Translations under genes and position numbers: made by a program
DNA from: Geobacteraceae bacterium
Lineage (GTDB): Bacteria > Desulfobacterota > Desulfuromonadia > Geobacterales > Pseudopelobacteraceae
Assembly (NCBI GenBank): GCA_013336525.1
Contig: JAAXTM010000002.1
Location: 62,001-126,000 of the forward strand
DNA length: 64,000 nt
Direction: 5' to 3'
Shown here: positions 47,159 through 60,500 of the stretch, piece after piece
Layout of the letters: every line of letters starts with the position of its first letter
How positions within the stretch are numbered: the stretch's first letter is position 1
Notes under the pieces: generated by a model
What the model was told of the DNA's origin: nothing
The model's database searches: none
Seen by the model: the letters and a program-made list of their open reading frames with translations, nothing else

Positions 47159-47235
47159 CGGGATGTAGCGCAGCCTGGTAGCGCACCTGCTTCGGGAGCA
47201 GGGGGTCGCAAGTTCAATTCTTGTCATCCCGACCA
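47159..47235 (+). tRNA. tRNA-Pro (anticodon CGG)
   Basis: A 77-base cloverleaf: acceptor CGGGATG/CATCCCG, anticodon stem CCTGC/GCAGG around a TTCGGGA loop giving CGG, T-arm TTCAATT loop, and an encoded CCA end. Its 3' half plus the terminator is duplicated in decayed form 0.94 kb downstream. Confidence 0.93.
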
Positions 47236-47244
47236 GTAAATTCA

Positions 47245-47277
47245 AGCACTTACAGTTAATTCTGTAGGTGCTTTTTT
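47245..47277 (+). terminator. Terminator of tRNA-Pro
   Basis: AGCACTTACAG pairs with CTGTAGGTGCT (one G-T), followed by six T. Confidence 0.85.
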
Positions 47278-47491
47278 ATATTTAGTAACCTGTATAAACC
47301 CTCCGGTTTTCCAGGAATTATAGCGGCAACTTTTTTAAGCTGGCTTTACAATCACAACTCTCCAGTCAGGCACAACCAACCGGGAAGTTTTGTAATTCGA
47401 CCTGCCAAAAGCCCTATAGACAGATTTTAGCGTTGGCTTATATGATTTGTCAGATACATAAAACATATTTCATATTTTGAGGAGGCTCACA

Positions 47492-47914
47492 ATGTTACGG
47501 AACTTTTTATCAATTATCGTTCTCATATTGTTCTTGTCCGCCTGCGCTACTCCACACAAAATGCTTGATGGTAGTCCTGCTTATTCTCCACATCAATACA
47601 ACAGTGCAGATCTAATGATAAACTGGAAATCTGAACGATTGGACAAAGCAATCGTTATAGAAGGAACTGCCACCAATACAAGAGACACTTATGCGTACGA
47701 AGCTTTAGAATTTGAAATAACTCTTCTCGACATTAACGGAAAATCCATTGCAAAACAGTTATACAATTTTACACCGATCAGGTTTAAGGGACCAGAATCA
47801 TTTAAAATAGCAATTCCGCTTGAAAACAATATGCAGATAGACAAAGTTAAATTTAATTACAGATACGGAATTGACGATACCAAGATTTCAGTAAGTTTTG
47901 TATCGGCTCCGTAA
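47492..47914 (+). CDS. Small lipoprotein of unknown function
   Basis: 140 residues from the ATG at 47492 (GAGGAGG upstream). Lipoprotein signal with lipobox LSAC (Cys17). The mature part is mostly beta strand (IVIEGTATNTRD; FEITLLDINGKS), like FxLYD/DUF-type immunoglobulin-like lipoproteins. More AT-rich than the flanking genes and located between the two tRNA-Pro-derived repeats, so it may be acquired cargo. Confidence 0.75.
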   Translation: MLRNFLSIIVLILFLSACATPHKMLDGSPAYSPHQYNSADLMINWKSERLDKAIVIEGTATNTRDTYAYEALEFEITLLDINGKSIAKQLYNFTPIRFKGPESFKIAIPLENNMQIDKVKFNYRYGIDDTKISVSFVSAP

Positions 47915-48251
47915 TCAATTGAACAAACTTAGCTTTTATACAGGCAGCAATAGTTATGTGAGGGATATTGCTCATTACAACTGCTATGGCGTTTGCTCAA
48001 CACCCTTAACGGGTTAACAAGAGAGCAGAATTCTGCGTTGAAAGATGCTTTTCGTAGAAATGGATACGAGATCAACAAAAGTTTCAGACGCTTGTGCGGA
48101 CGGTTCATAGCGCACAAAGACATCCTCTTTACTATGGGAGCAGCGTATCTCAAGTTCAATTTTTGTCATCCCAGCCAGCTAATTCAAACACTTACAGATA
48201 TTTATGTGAGTGCTTTTTTATTTATTACCGCGTAGCCTCCGGTGTAACCTG
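47915..48251. other. Non-coding decayed stretch
   Basis: No convincing gene. A TTG-started frame (47993-48235) runs through the tRNA-derived repeat and is more likely a remnant. Confidence 0.5.
48108..48222 (+). repeat. Decayed copy of tRNA-Pro 3' half and terminator
   Basis: 48136-48222 aligns without gaps to 47194-47280 (gggagcag, caagttcaatt, ttgtcatccc, cacttacag, gcttttttat shared), and a TAGCGCAC block at 48108-48115 matches 47179-47186 of the tRNA. Point differences destroy the acceptor and terminator pairing. Looks like an old attachment-site or duplication scar; no integrase is present. Confidence 0.8.
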
Positions 48252-48377
48252 CTAAGTTCCAGCTTCCTTGATAAGACCTCTGTCGTAAAAACCCTCAGAG
48301 AGAAGAATTCTTGCCAGTCGGCTACCAATAAAACCACTCGTACCAGTCACGAGAATCTTCCCTTTGCCTTGCTCCAC
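48252..48377 (-). pseudogene. Truncated NAD-dependent epimerase/dehydratase remnant
   Basis: A 41-codon frame (GTG at 48377, TAG at 48252) encodes KILVTGTSGFIGSRLARILL, the exact N-terminal Rossmann motif (TGxxGFIGxxL) of extended short-chain dehydrogenases such as GalE, then loses homology and stops. The remaining roughly 270 residues of such an enzyme are absent. It is a relic beside the decayed tRNA copy. Confidence 0.75.
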
Positions 48378-48468
48378 AATTTCGCCCTTTACAGCTACTC
48401 TAATCTTTCTGCTCCTGCGTGAATGCAGACTCTTCTATAAGCAGGCATCATGGTTAGTATTTGTCAAT

Positions 48469-48510
48469 AAAAAAGCGCTGTCCCCAATATCAGGCAAACA
48501 GCGCTTTTTT
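48469..48510 (-). terminator. Terminator of the giant subtilase gene
   Basis: AAAAAAGCGCTGT and ACAGCGCTTTTTT pair 13 bases beyond the stop, with a T-run on both strands. Confidence 0.85.
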
Positions 48511-48522
48511 AGTGTTTCCAGA

Positions 48523-51500
48523 TTACTTCACGGTAGTGAACGAAATAGTCCTTGCTGTTGTTAGCGGATTACCGGCCATATCCATAATGGCGCCAACCGG
48601 AATAGTGACCGTGTATTTTGTGTTTCTAGCAAGAAGTGCAGTCGGGGCTATCGACAGCTTGTTATTTGCTATTGAAGTTGTCATGGCAATGCTTGTCGAT
48701 GACTTTTTAAGGGTTATACTGCCATAGGTTGCACCTGCTTGAACATTCTCATTGAATAAGGCACTGATGACTTTATTTAACGCAACACCTGTTGCGTTGT
48801 TGACCGGATCAGTGCTGCTGACAGTAGGTGCAACTGTGTCCAGTATTATTGAGCCGGATATGACCGTAGCAGAAGACCAGTTACCGCTTGCATCTTTGTA
48901 TCGGACATAAACCGTTTTGGCCCCGTCAGCTGTCGTAAGAGTCCAGCTCTTTGTTGTTGAATATGCCTCAGCAGTTGACCAGGTAACGGCGTCATTGCTG
49001 AACATCATCTGGCTAACCCCGACGACATCCGTGGCGGCGAGGGTGAGAGTTACTGCACCACTGTTAGTGTAGGCTGCTCCATTGTTGATTTTGATCGTGC
49101 CTGTGGGAGCTGTCGCATCCTGAACAGTTATGTTGAATGCGCCGGTAATCGGATTGTTATGTGCATCCTTGGCAGTGCAGGAGACCGTTGTGGTTCCCAA
49201 TGTAAATGTGCTGCCTGAGACTGGAGCGCAGGTTACGGCAACTGAACCATTAACAAGGTCGAGTGCAGTGACGTTGAAGATTGCAACAGAACCAGAAGCT
49301 GAAGTGGCTTCAAGAGTCTGGCTTGTAAGTCCGGAAAGCACAGGCGGTTTTGTATCCTGCACTGTTACGGTCTGGGTTGCGGTAGTGCTGAGTCCCGCCG
49401 CATCAGTGGCCGTCCAGATAACATTGGTGGTACCAACCGAGAAAGTCGCCGGGGCATTGTTTATCAGTGACACAACTCCGACTGCATCGGTGGCCGTCGC
49501 AACACCAATGACAACTGGAGTTTGAAGACCAGTTGCTTCAGTGGTTACGTTAGCTGGCGCGGTCAGCGCAGGTGCAATATTATCTTGCACCGTGACGGTC
49601 TGGGTGGCGGCGGTACTGAGTCCCGCTGCATCAGTGGCCGTCCAGATAACGTTGGTGGTACCAACCGGGAAAGTTGCCGGGGCATTGTTGGTCAGTGACA
49701 CAATTCCGACGACATCGCTGGCTGTTGCCGTTCCAATGGCAACGGTGGTTTGTGCTCCGGTGGCCTCTGTGGTTACGTTGGCCGGCGCGGTTAACGCCGG
49801 TGCAGTTGTATCCTGCACTGTTACGGTCTGGGTTGCGGTGGCGCTGAGTCCCGCCGCATCAGTGGCCGTCCAGATAACGTTGGTAATTCCGATCGGGAAG
49901 GTTGCCGGGGCATTGTTGGTCAACGACACAATTCCGACGGCATCCGTCGCGGTTGCTGTACCTATGGCAACGGTGGTTTGTTCACCGGTGGCCTCGGCAG
50001 TTATGTTGGCCGGCGCGGTCAACGCCGGTGCCGTTGTATCCTGCACTGTTACGGTCTGGGTAGCGACGGTACTGAGTCCCGCTGCATCAGTTGCCGTCCA
50101 GATAACGTTGGTGGTACCAACCGGGAAAGTTGCCGGGGCATTGTTGGTCAACGAGACGACACCGGCTGCATCGGTGGCGGTTGCTGTACCTATGGCAACA
50201 GTGGTTTGTTCACCGGTGGCCTCTGCGGTTATGTTGGCCGGCGTGGTCAACGCCGGTGCCGTTGTATCCAGCACTGTTATGGTCTGGGTGGCGGTGGCGC
50301 TGAGTCCCGCCGCATCAGTGGCCGTCCAGATAACGTTGGTAATTCCGATCGGGAAGTTTGCCGGGGCATTGTTGGTTAGTGACACAATTCCGGCGGCATC
50401 CGTCGCGGTTGCTGTACCTATGGCAACGGTGGTTTGTTCACCGGTGGCCTCGGCAGTTATGTTGGCCGGCGCGGTCAACGCCGGTGCGGTTGTATCCTGC
50501 ACTGTTACAGTTTGTGTTGCAGTTGCGCTATTACCACCCACATCCGTGGCAGTCCAGGTCACGGTAGTGGTACCTAATGGAAAGGTTGCAGGAGCATTGT
50601 TGATCAGTGACACAACTCCTACTGCATCGGTGGCGGTTGCTGTACCGATGGCAACGGTGGTTTGTGCTCCTGTAGCCTCTGCGGTTACGTTGGCCGGAGG
50701 AGTTAGGGATGGCCTGGTAGCATCAAATGTTACGGTTACAGGTTTAGAAACTGCGCCGATGTTACCGGCAATGTCCTTTGCACGGCAAACCAAGTGATAG
50801 ATCCCATCTGCCGGAACAGTCAAGGAATAGCTCCAGGATGAAGTTCCACTGACACTGGTCCAGGTCGCACCCGCATCAGCTGAAAGTTCGACCAGTGACA
50901 GGCCGCTTCCAGTCCCATCAGAGGCCGTTCCAGTCACTGACACCCCTGTGGTATTAAATATTGAAAGATTCGCCGGGGTCGCAATGTTACAAACTGGATT
51001 GGCTGCAAAACTCCTGCTCCAAAGCCCACCATAATAAGTCCCTGCATAGATGACCCCATCCAAAATATATTCGGGAGACACTTGCAATAAACGCACTTTG
51101 TTCCCTTGAAGCCCTTCACTTATGGAATCCCATTGAAGTGTCGTACTGTCCAGACGATAAGCGCCTGAGTCTGTACCGGCAATCAACATATTGTCCGGCG
51201 TAATTGACAAGCCATAAACAGAAGTAAGCGCTGATCCGTATTGTGCCCAGCTAGCCCCTCCATCTGTGGAGCGGTAGACGCCATTGGATGAAGCTCCTGC
51301 ATAGATGGTTCTGTCGGTTGCAAATTCAGGAGAGAACACAAGCGATTTCACCGCTCTCCCGATCGACACATTTGTCCACGAAGTGCCGCCATCAACTGAT
51401 CTTCGAATGGCTAGTGATGTGCCGACAACGAGGGTACGGTCTGTGGCATAGTCAGGGGATACTGCGACCATATTTATAGTACCGGACTGCTGATTGACGA

Positions 51501-54500
51501 TCCGAGTCCAGGTTGTTCCGCCGTCAACCGAGCGGAAAATGGAATGATATGTGCCTCCGCTATCATCACCACCAGCAAAAAGAGTCTTATCCACCGCGAA
51601 GTTCGGTGATACTCCCAAAACCTTTCCGTATAGTCCAGAAGCTATGGAGATGCGCTGCCAACTCTCTCCAGCGTCTGTGGAGCGGAAGAAGTATCCATAC
51701 TGTGACAGAGCGTAAAGTGTCCGGTCGGTGGCAAAGGATGGAGTCACGGCAAGTGAGACTATACGATTATCTGTGATCCCGATGTTTATAGGCTTCCAGG
51801 TGATACCGCCGTTCTGACTCCTGTAAACACCACCGGGGTTGGCAGCGGCAAAAATGGTACGGTCAGAAGAGAACGATGGTGAAGGCGCTATTGCGCTCAA
51901 GTTGAATTTGACCATTCCGTTGCTGCTAAATACCCATACTGTGCCACGGTCATTTGACTTGAATACTCCGGACGACCCCGCATGGAAGATCACGCCATCA
52001 GATGCAAATGAAGGTGACATACCCAACGCTGTTGCTGTATCGTTGGTTATTTTGTTCCATGTTACTCCGAAATCGGTTGATCGGTATTGACCGGCGAAAA
52101 CTGTGCCGTCGGTATCGAATGACGGAGAGATCACAAAATCACCTACGCTTGCGAGCCCTGTTGACACCCATGTCTGTCCACCATCTGTGGAGCGATAGGT
52201 ACCTGTCTGAGCGGACGCAAAGACAACACCGTTTGACCAAGCCTCTACACCATGGGCCTGATTATTAGTAGTTGCAACACGGGCACAAGGGACCCAGGTA
52301 TTACCACCGTCAACCGAGCGGACGATCCCGTTGCCGGTTGTATCGGAAAAATAGACCGTCTTGTCCGTACTGAAAGCGGGAGAGAAAGAAATATCCTGCA
52401 CTGTGGGAGTAAATGAGCCGGTTTCGGCAATAGCCCAGCTCTGTCCGGCGTCTGTTGATCGGTAGAGTCCTGAATAGGTGCCGGCCAATATGATGCCATC
52501 ATTCTGAAAGTCAGGTGAGTATTTGATTGCATATACGTAGGCATTGGAAGGTATCCCGGTAACTGGTACCCAGAGATCGCCACTATTTGTAGATTGGTAC
52601 AATCCATTGCCCCATGTGCCAGCTAGCACAGCCCTGTCGGTTGCAAAACCGGGCGAGAATCCAATTGACGCAATTGTTGAAGAGACAAATCCATTATTAA
52701 CGGGAGTCCAACTGGCACCTCCATCGGTAGAACGATGAAGTCCACTATCCGAGCCTCCTGCAAATACAGTGTGGTCGATACTGAACGCCGGTGAAACTTC
52801 AATGGCATCAACTCTACCAGCATAAAGCGGTATGGCATTCCATGAAGCCACCGCAGGAGAGTCTATTTTCATTTCGCTTGCAGCTTCGTTGCTGATGTTC
52901 CCGGCAAAGTCTGCAGCACGGACAAGAATAGTTGAAACTCCAGGGGTTGTTATCACAAACGGTGCTGTATAAGTTTTCCAACCTGAACCATTGATGCTGT
53001 ATTCACGACGTGCCACCCCTGAAGTAGCATCAGTGGCGGTGGTCAGGTCAATCTGGACAGCAGAGGTGTACCAGCCATTATTGCCCATTGTTCCATTAAG
53101 AACAACAGGGGCACGGTCACTGACGAAGATGTCGTCAAACCCGTTGGTGTCGCCTAGCACCAAGCTCGTCTCGGACGATCTGAATGCAACGACTTTTCTG
53201 TCGCTTGCCAGCGAAGCATCGGAGCCACTGGAGCTGAGCACTTCATTTGCGCCGGTCTGCATGTCGTGGATGATGGTCGCACCATACAGGAACGGATCCT
53301 CAGGAATAATGTCAACAGAATCAGTCTTGTATGCAACGTACCGCCCATCAGGGCTGATCGAGTTAAGCGAATGCTGCCACCCTCTGTTGACGGCACCGGT
53401 GCTTGACACATTGACAAGCACGGTTGCCCCTGTCTGTGTGTCATGCAGATATGTATTAGTGTAATTGCTGAGCGTTACTCCTGTCACCAGGTTCTTTGCC
53501 GTCGATTCAAAAGCTACGTATCGACCATCGGCGCTCATTGCAAATGACGGAATAGTTGAACTTTCTGACTGCGCACCGGCAGTTGATACATTTACCCGCT
53601 TGGTCTGGCTCAATTGCCGGTCGCGAATAAACAGGTCCTGGGATCCATTGGTATCACCTGGCACAAGGTTGCCGGCAGATGACAGAAACAGAACATAACG
53701 ACCATCATTACTAATGCTGGCACCATTGGACAGCATGTTATTGCCTATTGCGTCAGCACCATCGCTTGATACGCTGATGTTCTCAATTGCACCCGTCTCG
53801 CGATCCTTCACGAAGATGCGCGGTTGGTAGATGGTCAACCCAGGCATTATGTTCATCGATGAGGAGCTGAAGGCTACATATCGGCCATCAGTGCTGACTG
53901 AGCCTCCATAACTATCAGTATTGTCTGCAAGCCCAGTCTGGGAAACACTTATCATCTCCGTGGTTCCGGCCTGACGGTCCCGCAGGAAGACCTTCATGCC
54001 GAGGGTCCCGAGCGGTGGGGCGAGGTTATGGGCATCAGCACTGAAGAGGACATACCGTCCATCACTGCTTATGGATGACAGATAGGAGCCTGTGAAATGA
54101 GGGCTGTTCAAAGGATAAATTGCCTGTTCACCGGATGTGGAGACACTGACCCGCTCGGTGGTGCCAGTGCCACGGTTATGGACAAACACGTCCACCTCTC
54201 CGTTTGTATCTCCCGCCACAAGATTCGAAGCAGGCGACCAGAATGCAACAAAACGTCCATCGTCGGAAATGAACGGCTTGTAACTGTTGCTGTTACCCTC
54301 TGCACCGTCGGAGGAAAGGCTTATTCTTCCCATGATTGGGAGCAGTTTGGGTAAAGTCTTGTCAATGTTGATTGTGGCGGGACTGTTGGTCAGCGAGCCA
54401 ATGTTACCGGCGCTGTCTTCTGCCCGACTGTAGACTGTTGTTGTCCCTTCGGTGCTGATGGTCAACGGGGAAGAATAGGTGGTCCATGTAGAATTATTGA

Positions 54501-57500
54501 AGCTGTACTCAACCTTGACGAGACCCGAAGCGTTGTCCGCTGCGGAAAGGCTTACTTGTACATTCGAGGTGAACCAGCCGTTCTGACCGGCTGTACCGGT
54601 AAGGTTGATAGAGGTGGCTGGAACTGTCTTGTCTATTTTGAATGATTGCGTTTTGGTTGTTTCAACATGGCCGGCATTGTCTGTAGAGCGGAAGTAGATT
54701 GTAGAAGTCCCTTCAACAACAGGTGCCATAAATGGGCCGGTGTAGGTATACCAGTTTGTGCCGTCTACGCTGTACTCAGTGGACGCAATACCGGAGCCGT
54801 TATAATTATCCGATGCGTTCAATGTGACTGTCACATCAGACTTGTACCAGCCATTATTACCTTCTGTTCCGTTCAAGGAAATGGTGGTTACGGGGGCTGC
54901 CTTGTCTATCGATACAGTAAAATTATGAGCTGTTTCGGTATTTGCCTGTTTGTCTACCGAGCGGTACGAACCGGTTGTCACCCTTTCAGCCGAGATTGTG
55001 AATGGGGCGTCGTACACTCTCCAGTAACCGAATTCAGTGGGTATGTTGTACTCTGTTTTGTCTAGCCCCGATCCACCAGGTTCGTCTGTTGCCGACAGAG
55101 TCACCTGCACGTCTGAGGTATACCAGCCGTTGTTGCCGATCGTTCCTGTAAATCCTGCGGTTGTTGTAGGCGGCGTAGTGTCTACCACAGGTGGAGGTGT
55201 GCTGCCTATGACCCATGCCTCGTTGATCCCAAGTGCTGATCCTGTATTATTGTCACCACCGATGACATACAGAGTCCCATTGACGACCTCTGATGCCATT
55301 GCATAACGTGGGGTCGGAAGATACTCAACGATGCGCCAGCTGTTGTTAGCAACATCGTATTCCTGAATGGCTCCGTTGAAACCGCCCGTTCCGTCAATAA
55401 CCCCTACCACATATATTTTACCGTTATATTCAACTGCATTCCGGACTTCTCCCGGAATCAGCATAGTGGCCTTTGGCGTAAACTGAGACTCAGGCAATGC
55501 ATTCGGATCGAACTCATAACATGCCCCGGTTACGCCGCCACCTGTCCCGCCACCTATGATATAGATCTTTGATCCAACGGCCACTACCCCGGCAAGTGTC
55601 GAGGGTTGAGGCATAGTGGCTTTCACTGAGCTTGCATAATTGAGCGGATCCAGATTGAATTCCTCTATGGAATCCAGCAGTCCGTTTGAACCAATACCGC
55701 CAACAACATACATCTTGCTGTTAAGAATCGCGCCGTTCATACGGAAGCGAGGTGTCAGCAGAGAACCGATCTGCTGGCTCTGAGCGTTAGAGGTGTTGTA
55801 ATACTGAACCACACCCGTATTCCACGGTTCGAAACCTGTGTCACCGCCGGCTAGATAGATTGTATCGCCAAGGGTTGCTGAAGCAGGGGCCATGACCCCC
55901 AGGGAAATTGGATTACCAGTGGCCCAGGAATCATCCTGGGTATTGTAGATCTGAACCTGGTCGCGAGTGGCGGCCCCGATCCCTCCCATAACATAGATTT
56001 TGCCGTTTACAACTCCGGAAGCTGCCCGTGAAATCGGAGTCGGCATGGATGCTTTGGTAACCCACCCTATGACTGGCGGCTCAGAGTTTGTCGGGAAGAT
56101 AATATCATCCACCCAGGCCGTGTCAGAAGCTGACGAGACCGATCCGTCCTTGGAATAAACCCATTTAAAGGAATGTATTCCAGAGGAAACAGGATAGCTG
56201 GCCTGTGCCCATGGCATATCGCCGGACCACGCCCCCTGCGCAACCCCGTCAATGAAGAATGTCAGGAAGTCACCATATTGTTCAGAGCTAACTGAATGCC
56301 AGAAAGTAATGTTCCCCTCAGCGCATTCCTTCTGAACCTCTATGCCTGCACTCTGTCCATCATTTATTGAAACTGGCGCTTCGGCTGAATAAATGCCGGC
56401 ATGAGGTCTGGTGGACGTTACATTCCATGAGCCATCCCCAGAAAGCATCCAAGGGAGACGTGACAGATTTCCAGTCTCAAAGTCTTCTGACACAGTGGAA
56501 GTCCCTTGTTGGGCTGTGGAAAAACTCCAATAAAAGGCAAGCTGGTTTCCTGAAAGGTCACGTACACCTGTAACGTTAGCGTAGTAGGTCGTTAGCGAAG
56601 CAAGCGCCGAGGCTGGAGTAAATGTGATAACGCTGCCGCTCGTGCCCCAACTGCCGGGCACGACGCCTTGAGGGCCATTCAAAGAGAATGTACTGCTGTT
56701 AACAGACATCGGGTCGATCGGCTCATTGAAAATGACCGTCACTGAAGCGGATGAAATTACACCTGTCTCCCCGTCGAAAGGAGATGTTGACATTACCACT
56801 GGCGGGGTTATATCGCCTCCGCCCTGCCAATTGATGAAACTGATAATCGGCTGTCCCTCTGTCCCACGCATGTCGGGATAGATAGGCTGGTAATTACCAT
56901 CAAACAGTGCTTGGCCGGTATACTGATCACATTGCTGCAATCCTGCTGCGGTATAATTCCCGCCATTCCATGAACCTACGCTGGATCCCATGACATAGTA
57001 GTAGGTGCCTGCGACCAGCACGTAACTCTCCGGAACCAGTGGTTCATGCTCTGAAGCAAGCCAGTCGATGGCATATTTCGGTTCTGCCGGTCCCACAGAT
57101 GGAGGTCCGGCACTGTAAATCTTCCAGCTTGAGCTTGGAAATGCATATGCCTCGTTTGTCCCAAGCGTTACATATCCGGTCTCTGGAGAGTATGATCCAC
57201 CACCGGCAACATAGAGGGTTCCGTTGATGATCTCCTGCTGAGGAACTTCTCGCACCGTTGGTACAGAGGTGACCACTTCCCAGATTCTGTTCTGATAGTC
57301 ATATGCATAGACGGGGTTACCAGTTGTAGCTCCGTAACTATTCCCGACCAGATAGATTTTACCGTTAAATACACCGGCGGAACGGCATTCCACAGCAGCA
57401 GGCATTTCAGGAAGACTGGTGAATGTGCGCTGACTTGGATCTGGATCAAACTCCCATCCCGTGTTGGTTACATCTGAGCCGTTATGCCCACCAAAGATAT

Positions 57501-60500
57501 AGAGCTTGCCGTTTGCCGCAACAATCGGAACAGCGTGGCGCTTTTCCGGCATTGTCGCAATTATCTGGCTGTTTCCGGTTTCAGGGTCGAACTCCTCAAT
57601 GGTATCCCAAATATTACCGTTGAAATCAGCGCCACCGGCAATATACACCTTGCCATTCAGGAACGCGGTTCCCATACGGCCACGAGCCTGAGTAAGGTAA
57701 CCGGCAATACTGCTTGTTTGATAAGCGGTCGAGTAGGCAACAACTCTGTTCGTAGCCTCGTTGAGATCAAATCCTCCAGGAATATATATTGTGCCGTAGC
57801 GGAGACTTGCCGGGTCGGCATCGGCTACCGCTTGGGTGCCGAAAACTGGATTTAGAACGCTGGAAAGCTGTGTCCAGCCATTGGTTGCGGGATTATATAC
57901 CTGGACAGCATCGGTCGTACCATTGGATGTAGATCCCCCTAATACAAACATCTGGCCGTTGAATACTGCCGAAGCTGCCCGATCAACAGGGAAAAGCATG
58001 GAAGCCTTGGTTGTCCACCCCCCTAGAGTCGAAGCAGAAGAAACAGAGATACTGAGCCCCTGTGATACCGATGTGTTGGCAGCATCCGTCACCTGAATGT
58101 TAAAACCGAAATCACCCGGTGTGGTCGGAGTCCCGGAGACAAGACCAGTTGAAGCATCAAGAGAGAGCCCTGGTGGCAATGAACCTGAAGAAACCGACCA
58201 GTTGTATGAAGGTTGGCCGCCAGTAGCGGTCACATACTGGCTGTAAAGGGTATTCTGGGTTGCTGAAGGAAGAGATGTTGTCGTGATTACCAAGGGGGGT
58301 GCGTAGCCGACATAAAGAGTAAGTTTAGTTGTTGCTGCGGTACTGTTGGCATCACGCACAGTAAGATTGAAGGTATAAATGCCGCTTGTTGTCGGGGTTC
58401 CAGTGATGGCACCGGTCCAATAATCCAGGGAGAGCCCCGGAGGGAAGGTTCCACCAGTGATATACCACATGTAAGAGGGAAGTCCACCTGCGGCATTGGA
58501 AGCAGCATTGTAATAAACGCCAACGTCCGCACCCGGCAGTGAGCTTGTGGTAATCCGAAGTTTTTCATAGACGTTCAAGGTGAACGTCTGATCTACAGAT
58601 GCACCTACAGAATCTGTAACATGTACAGTGAAAGCAGAAGCCCCCAGCGAGCCGGGAATTCCGGTAATCATCCCGGTCGAGGTTCCAAGTGAAAGCCCTG
58701 CGGGTAGAGCCCCGGAAGTAGTGGACCAGGTATATGGCGAGATCCCGCCTGCTACGGGCACCAGTTCGGAATATGCCGATGCAAAAGTAGCGAATGGGAT
58801 TGTGGGACTGGTGAATCGGAGGGGATTCGCAACCTGGCTGTAACTGAGAAGCAGGATGTCGCTGGTTGCACCGTTGCTGGTGCTACCAGTCACAAAAACA
58901 TTCCCGGAGGCATCGACATCCAGACCTCTTGCCCAGTCGTTTCTCCCATATGCCCCTATCTTCCTCCAAAGAATATTTCCGAACGGGTCGTACTTGAATG
59001 TCTGCAGGGCATAACCGGAAGAGATGTCCCCCTGCGCGCCAGTAACTATTATGTTTCCGGAAGCGTCAAAAGCAACGGCCTCGCAGAAAGGATAAAGGCT
59101 ATCATTGAACCCCTTTGCCCAGAGAAGATTCCCAGATGAATCATACTTTACGGTGTTGCAGAGGCTGCCGTCTTCCTGGTAACCGGTAACAACAGAATTA
59201 CCGGCGCTATCGACCGCAACCCCCGTACTCTTATCGTATCGGGCATTCGAGTCATAGGTCCTGATCCACAACTGATTACCGTTCGGATCATACTTGGCGG
59301 TGACATAGTCATAGAACGCACTGTATGCGCTCTGGTTTAGCGCATCCTGAATCCAGGAAGCGGAATACATCGAGACGATACTGTTTCCGCCTGCATCAAC
59401 GGCTATACCACTGGCGTAGTCAGGGCGATCGTACCAGTAATCAAAGAAATAGTCGTCACCCGAGTCTAAAATCCTGCGCCAGAGTTCTGTACCGCTGGTG
59501 TCGTATTTGATGATAATTACATCGTTATTCAACAAATATCCTGTCTTGCCCGTTACAAGAACATTCCCCGAGCCATCGACTGCGACGCCTCCGGCATAAT
59601 CTTCATACCCACTGTCAAAGGTCCTTGTCCAGAGCAGGTTGCCGTTGCCGTCATACTTTTGGACAAACCAGTCGGAGACGCCGACGTTCGAGTTGGATGA
59701 GGCCCCATGTGCGAATACGTTGCCATTGCTATCAACAGCAACGGACTTGAAATAATCAAAGTTTACTGTGACATTAGTTCTGACCCATGCCAGCGAACCG
59801 CTAGCCGTGTATTTCAATAGAACCGCATCGTCGCTCCCGGTTTCGGGGTTTGTGAAGAATCCACCGACATAGCGATTTCCGGCAGCATCAACCGCAACGT
59901 CCGAGCTCCATTCGTCCCCGCCGAAGTCCTTGCTGACAGCCCAGGTCTCCGCCATCAGGTCTGACGTCACCCTAACGGTAAGATTCCGTGTTACTGATGA
60001 GCCAAGTGAGTCTGCAACTGTAATAGCAAACCCGTATGTTCCGGTCGTTGTTGGTGTGCCGCTGAGGCTGCCTGCCGAGTCGGTAAATACGATCCCCGGA
60101 GGAAGCTCGCCTGACTGCAGCGTCCAGAGGTATGGTGGGAGTCCACCCGAAACGCCGAGGAAGTGATTGTAGGGAACCCTTGTGTTTGCTTCCGGCAGGT
60201 ACCCTCCCATGATAAGAGGCGGTACCGAGACGGAGTATGTTCCGGCCGGCGAGGTAAATGTCAGCCGTTCCGCCTCGCGAGTTGGTGTCCAGTTACCAGC
60301 AAAGAGTCCATCGCCCGATGAAAGGTCAGGAGCAATACCATCATCTTTAAGGACAACCGTCTGATTCAAGGCTGTCGTTACCGTTATCGGCCCTGCCGGG
60401 TTAGCACAAACAGCGCTGTAAACTGACAGATTCACGGCATTGCCTGGTGTCAGAAAAGCCGGAAGACCTTGAACCGCAAGAATCGAATTATTGATGCACC

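Noticed and set aside
47993-48235. TTG-started 80-codon plus frame
   Set aside because: It runs through the tRNA-derived repeat and its terminator relic, has no ribosome site and shows no family.
49541-50797. Long plus-strand frame of 418 codons inside the giant gene
   Set aside because: It is the antisense of the HYR repeat array; the repeat period is a multiple of three, which keeps the opposite frame open. The product is a low-complexity Val/Ala repeat with no ribosome site.
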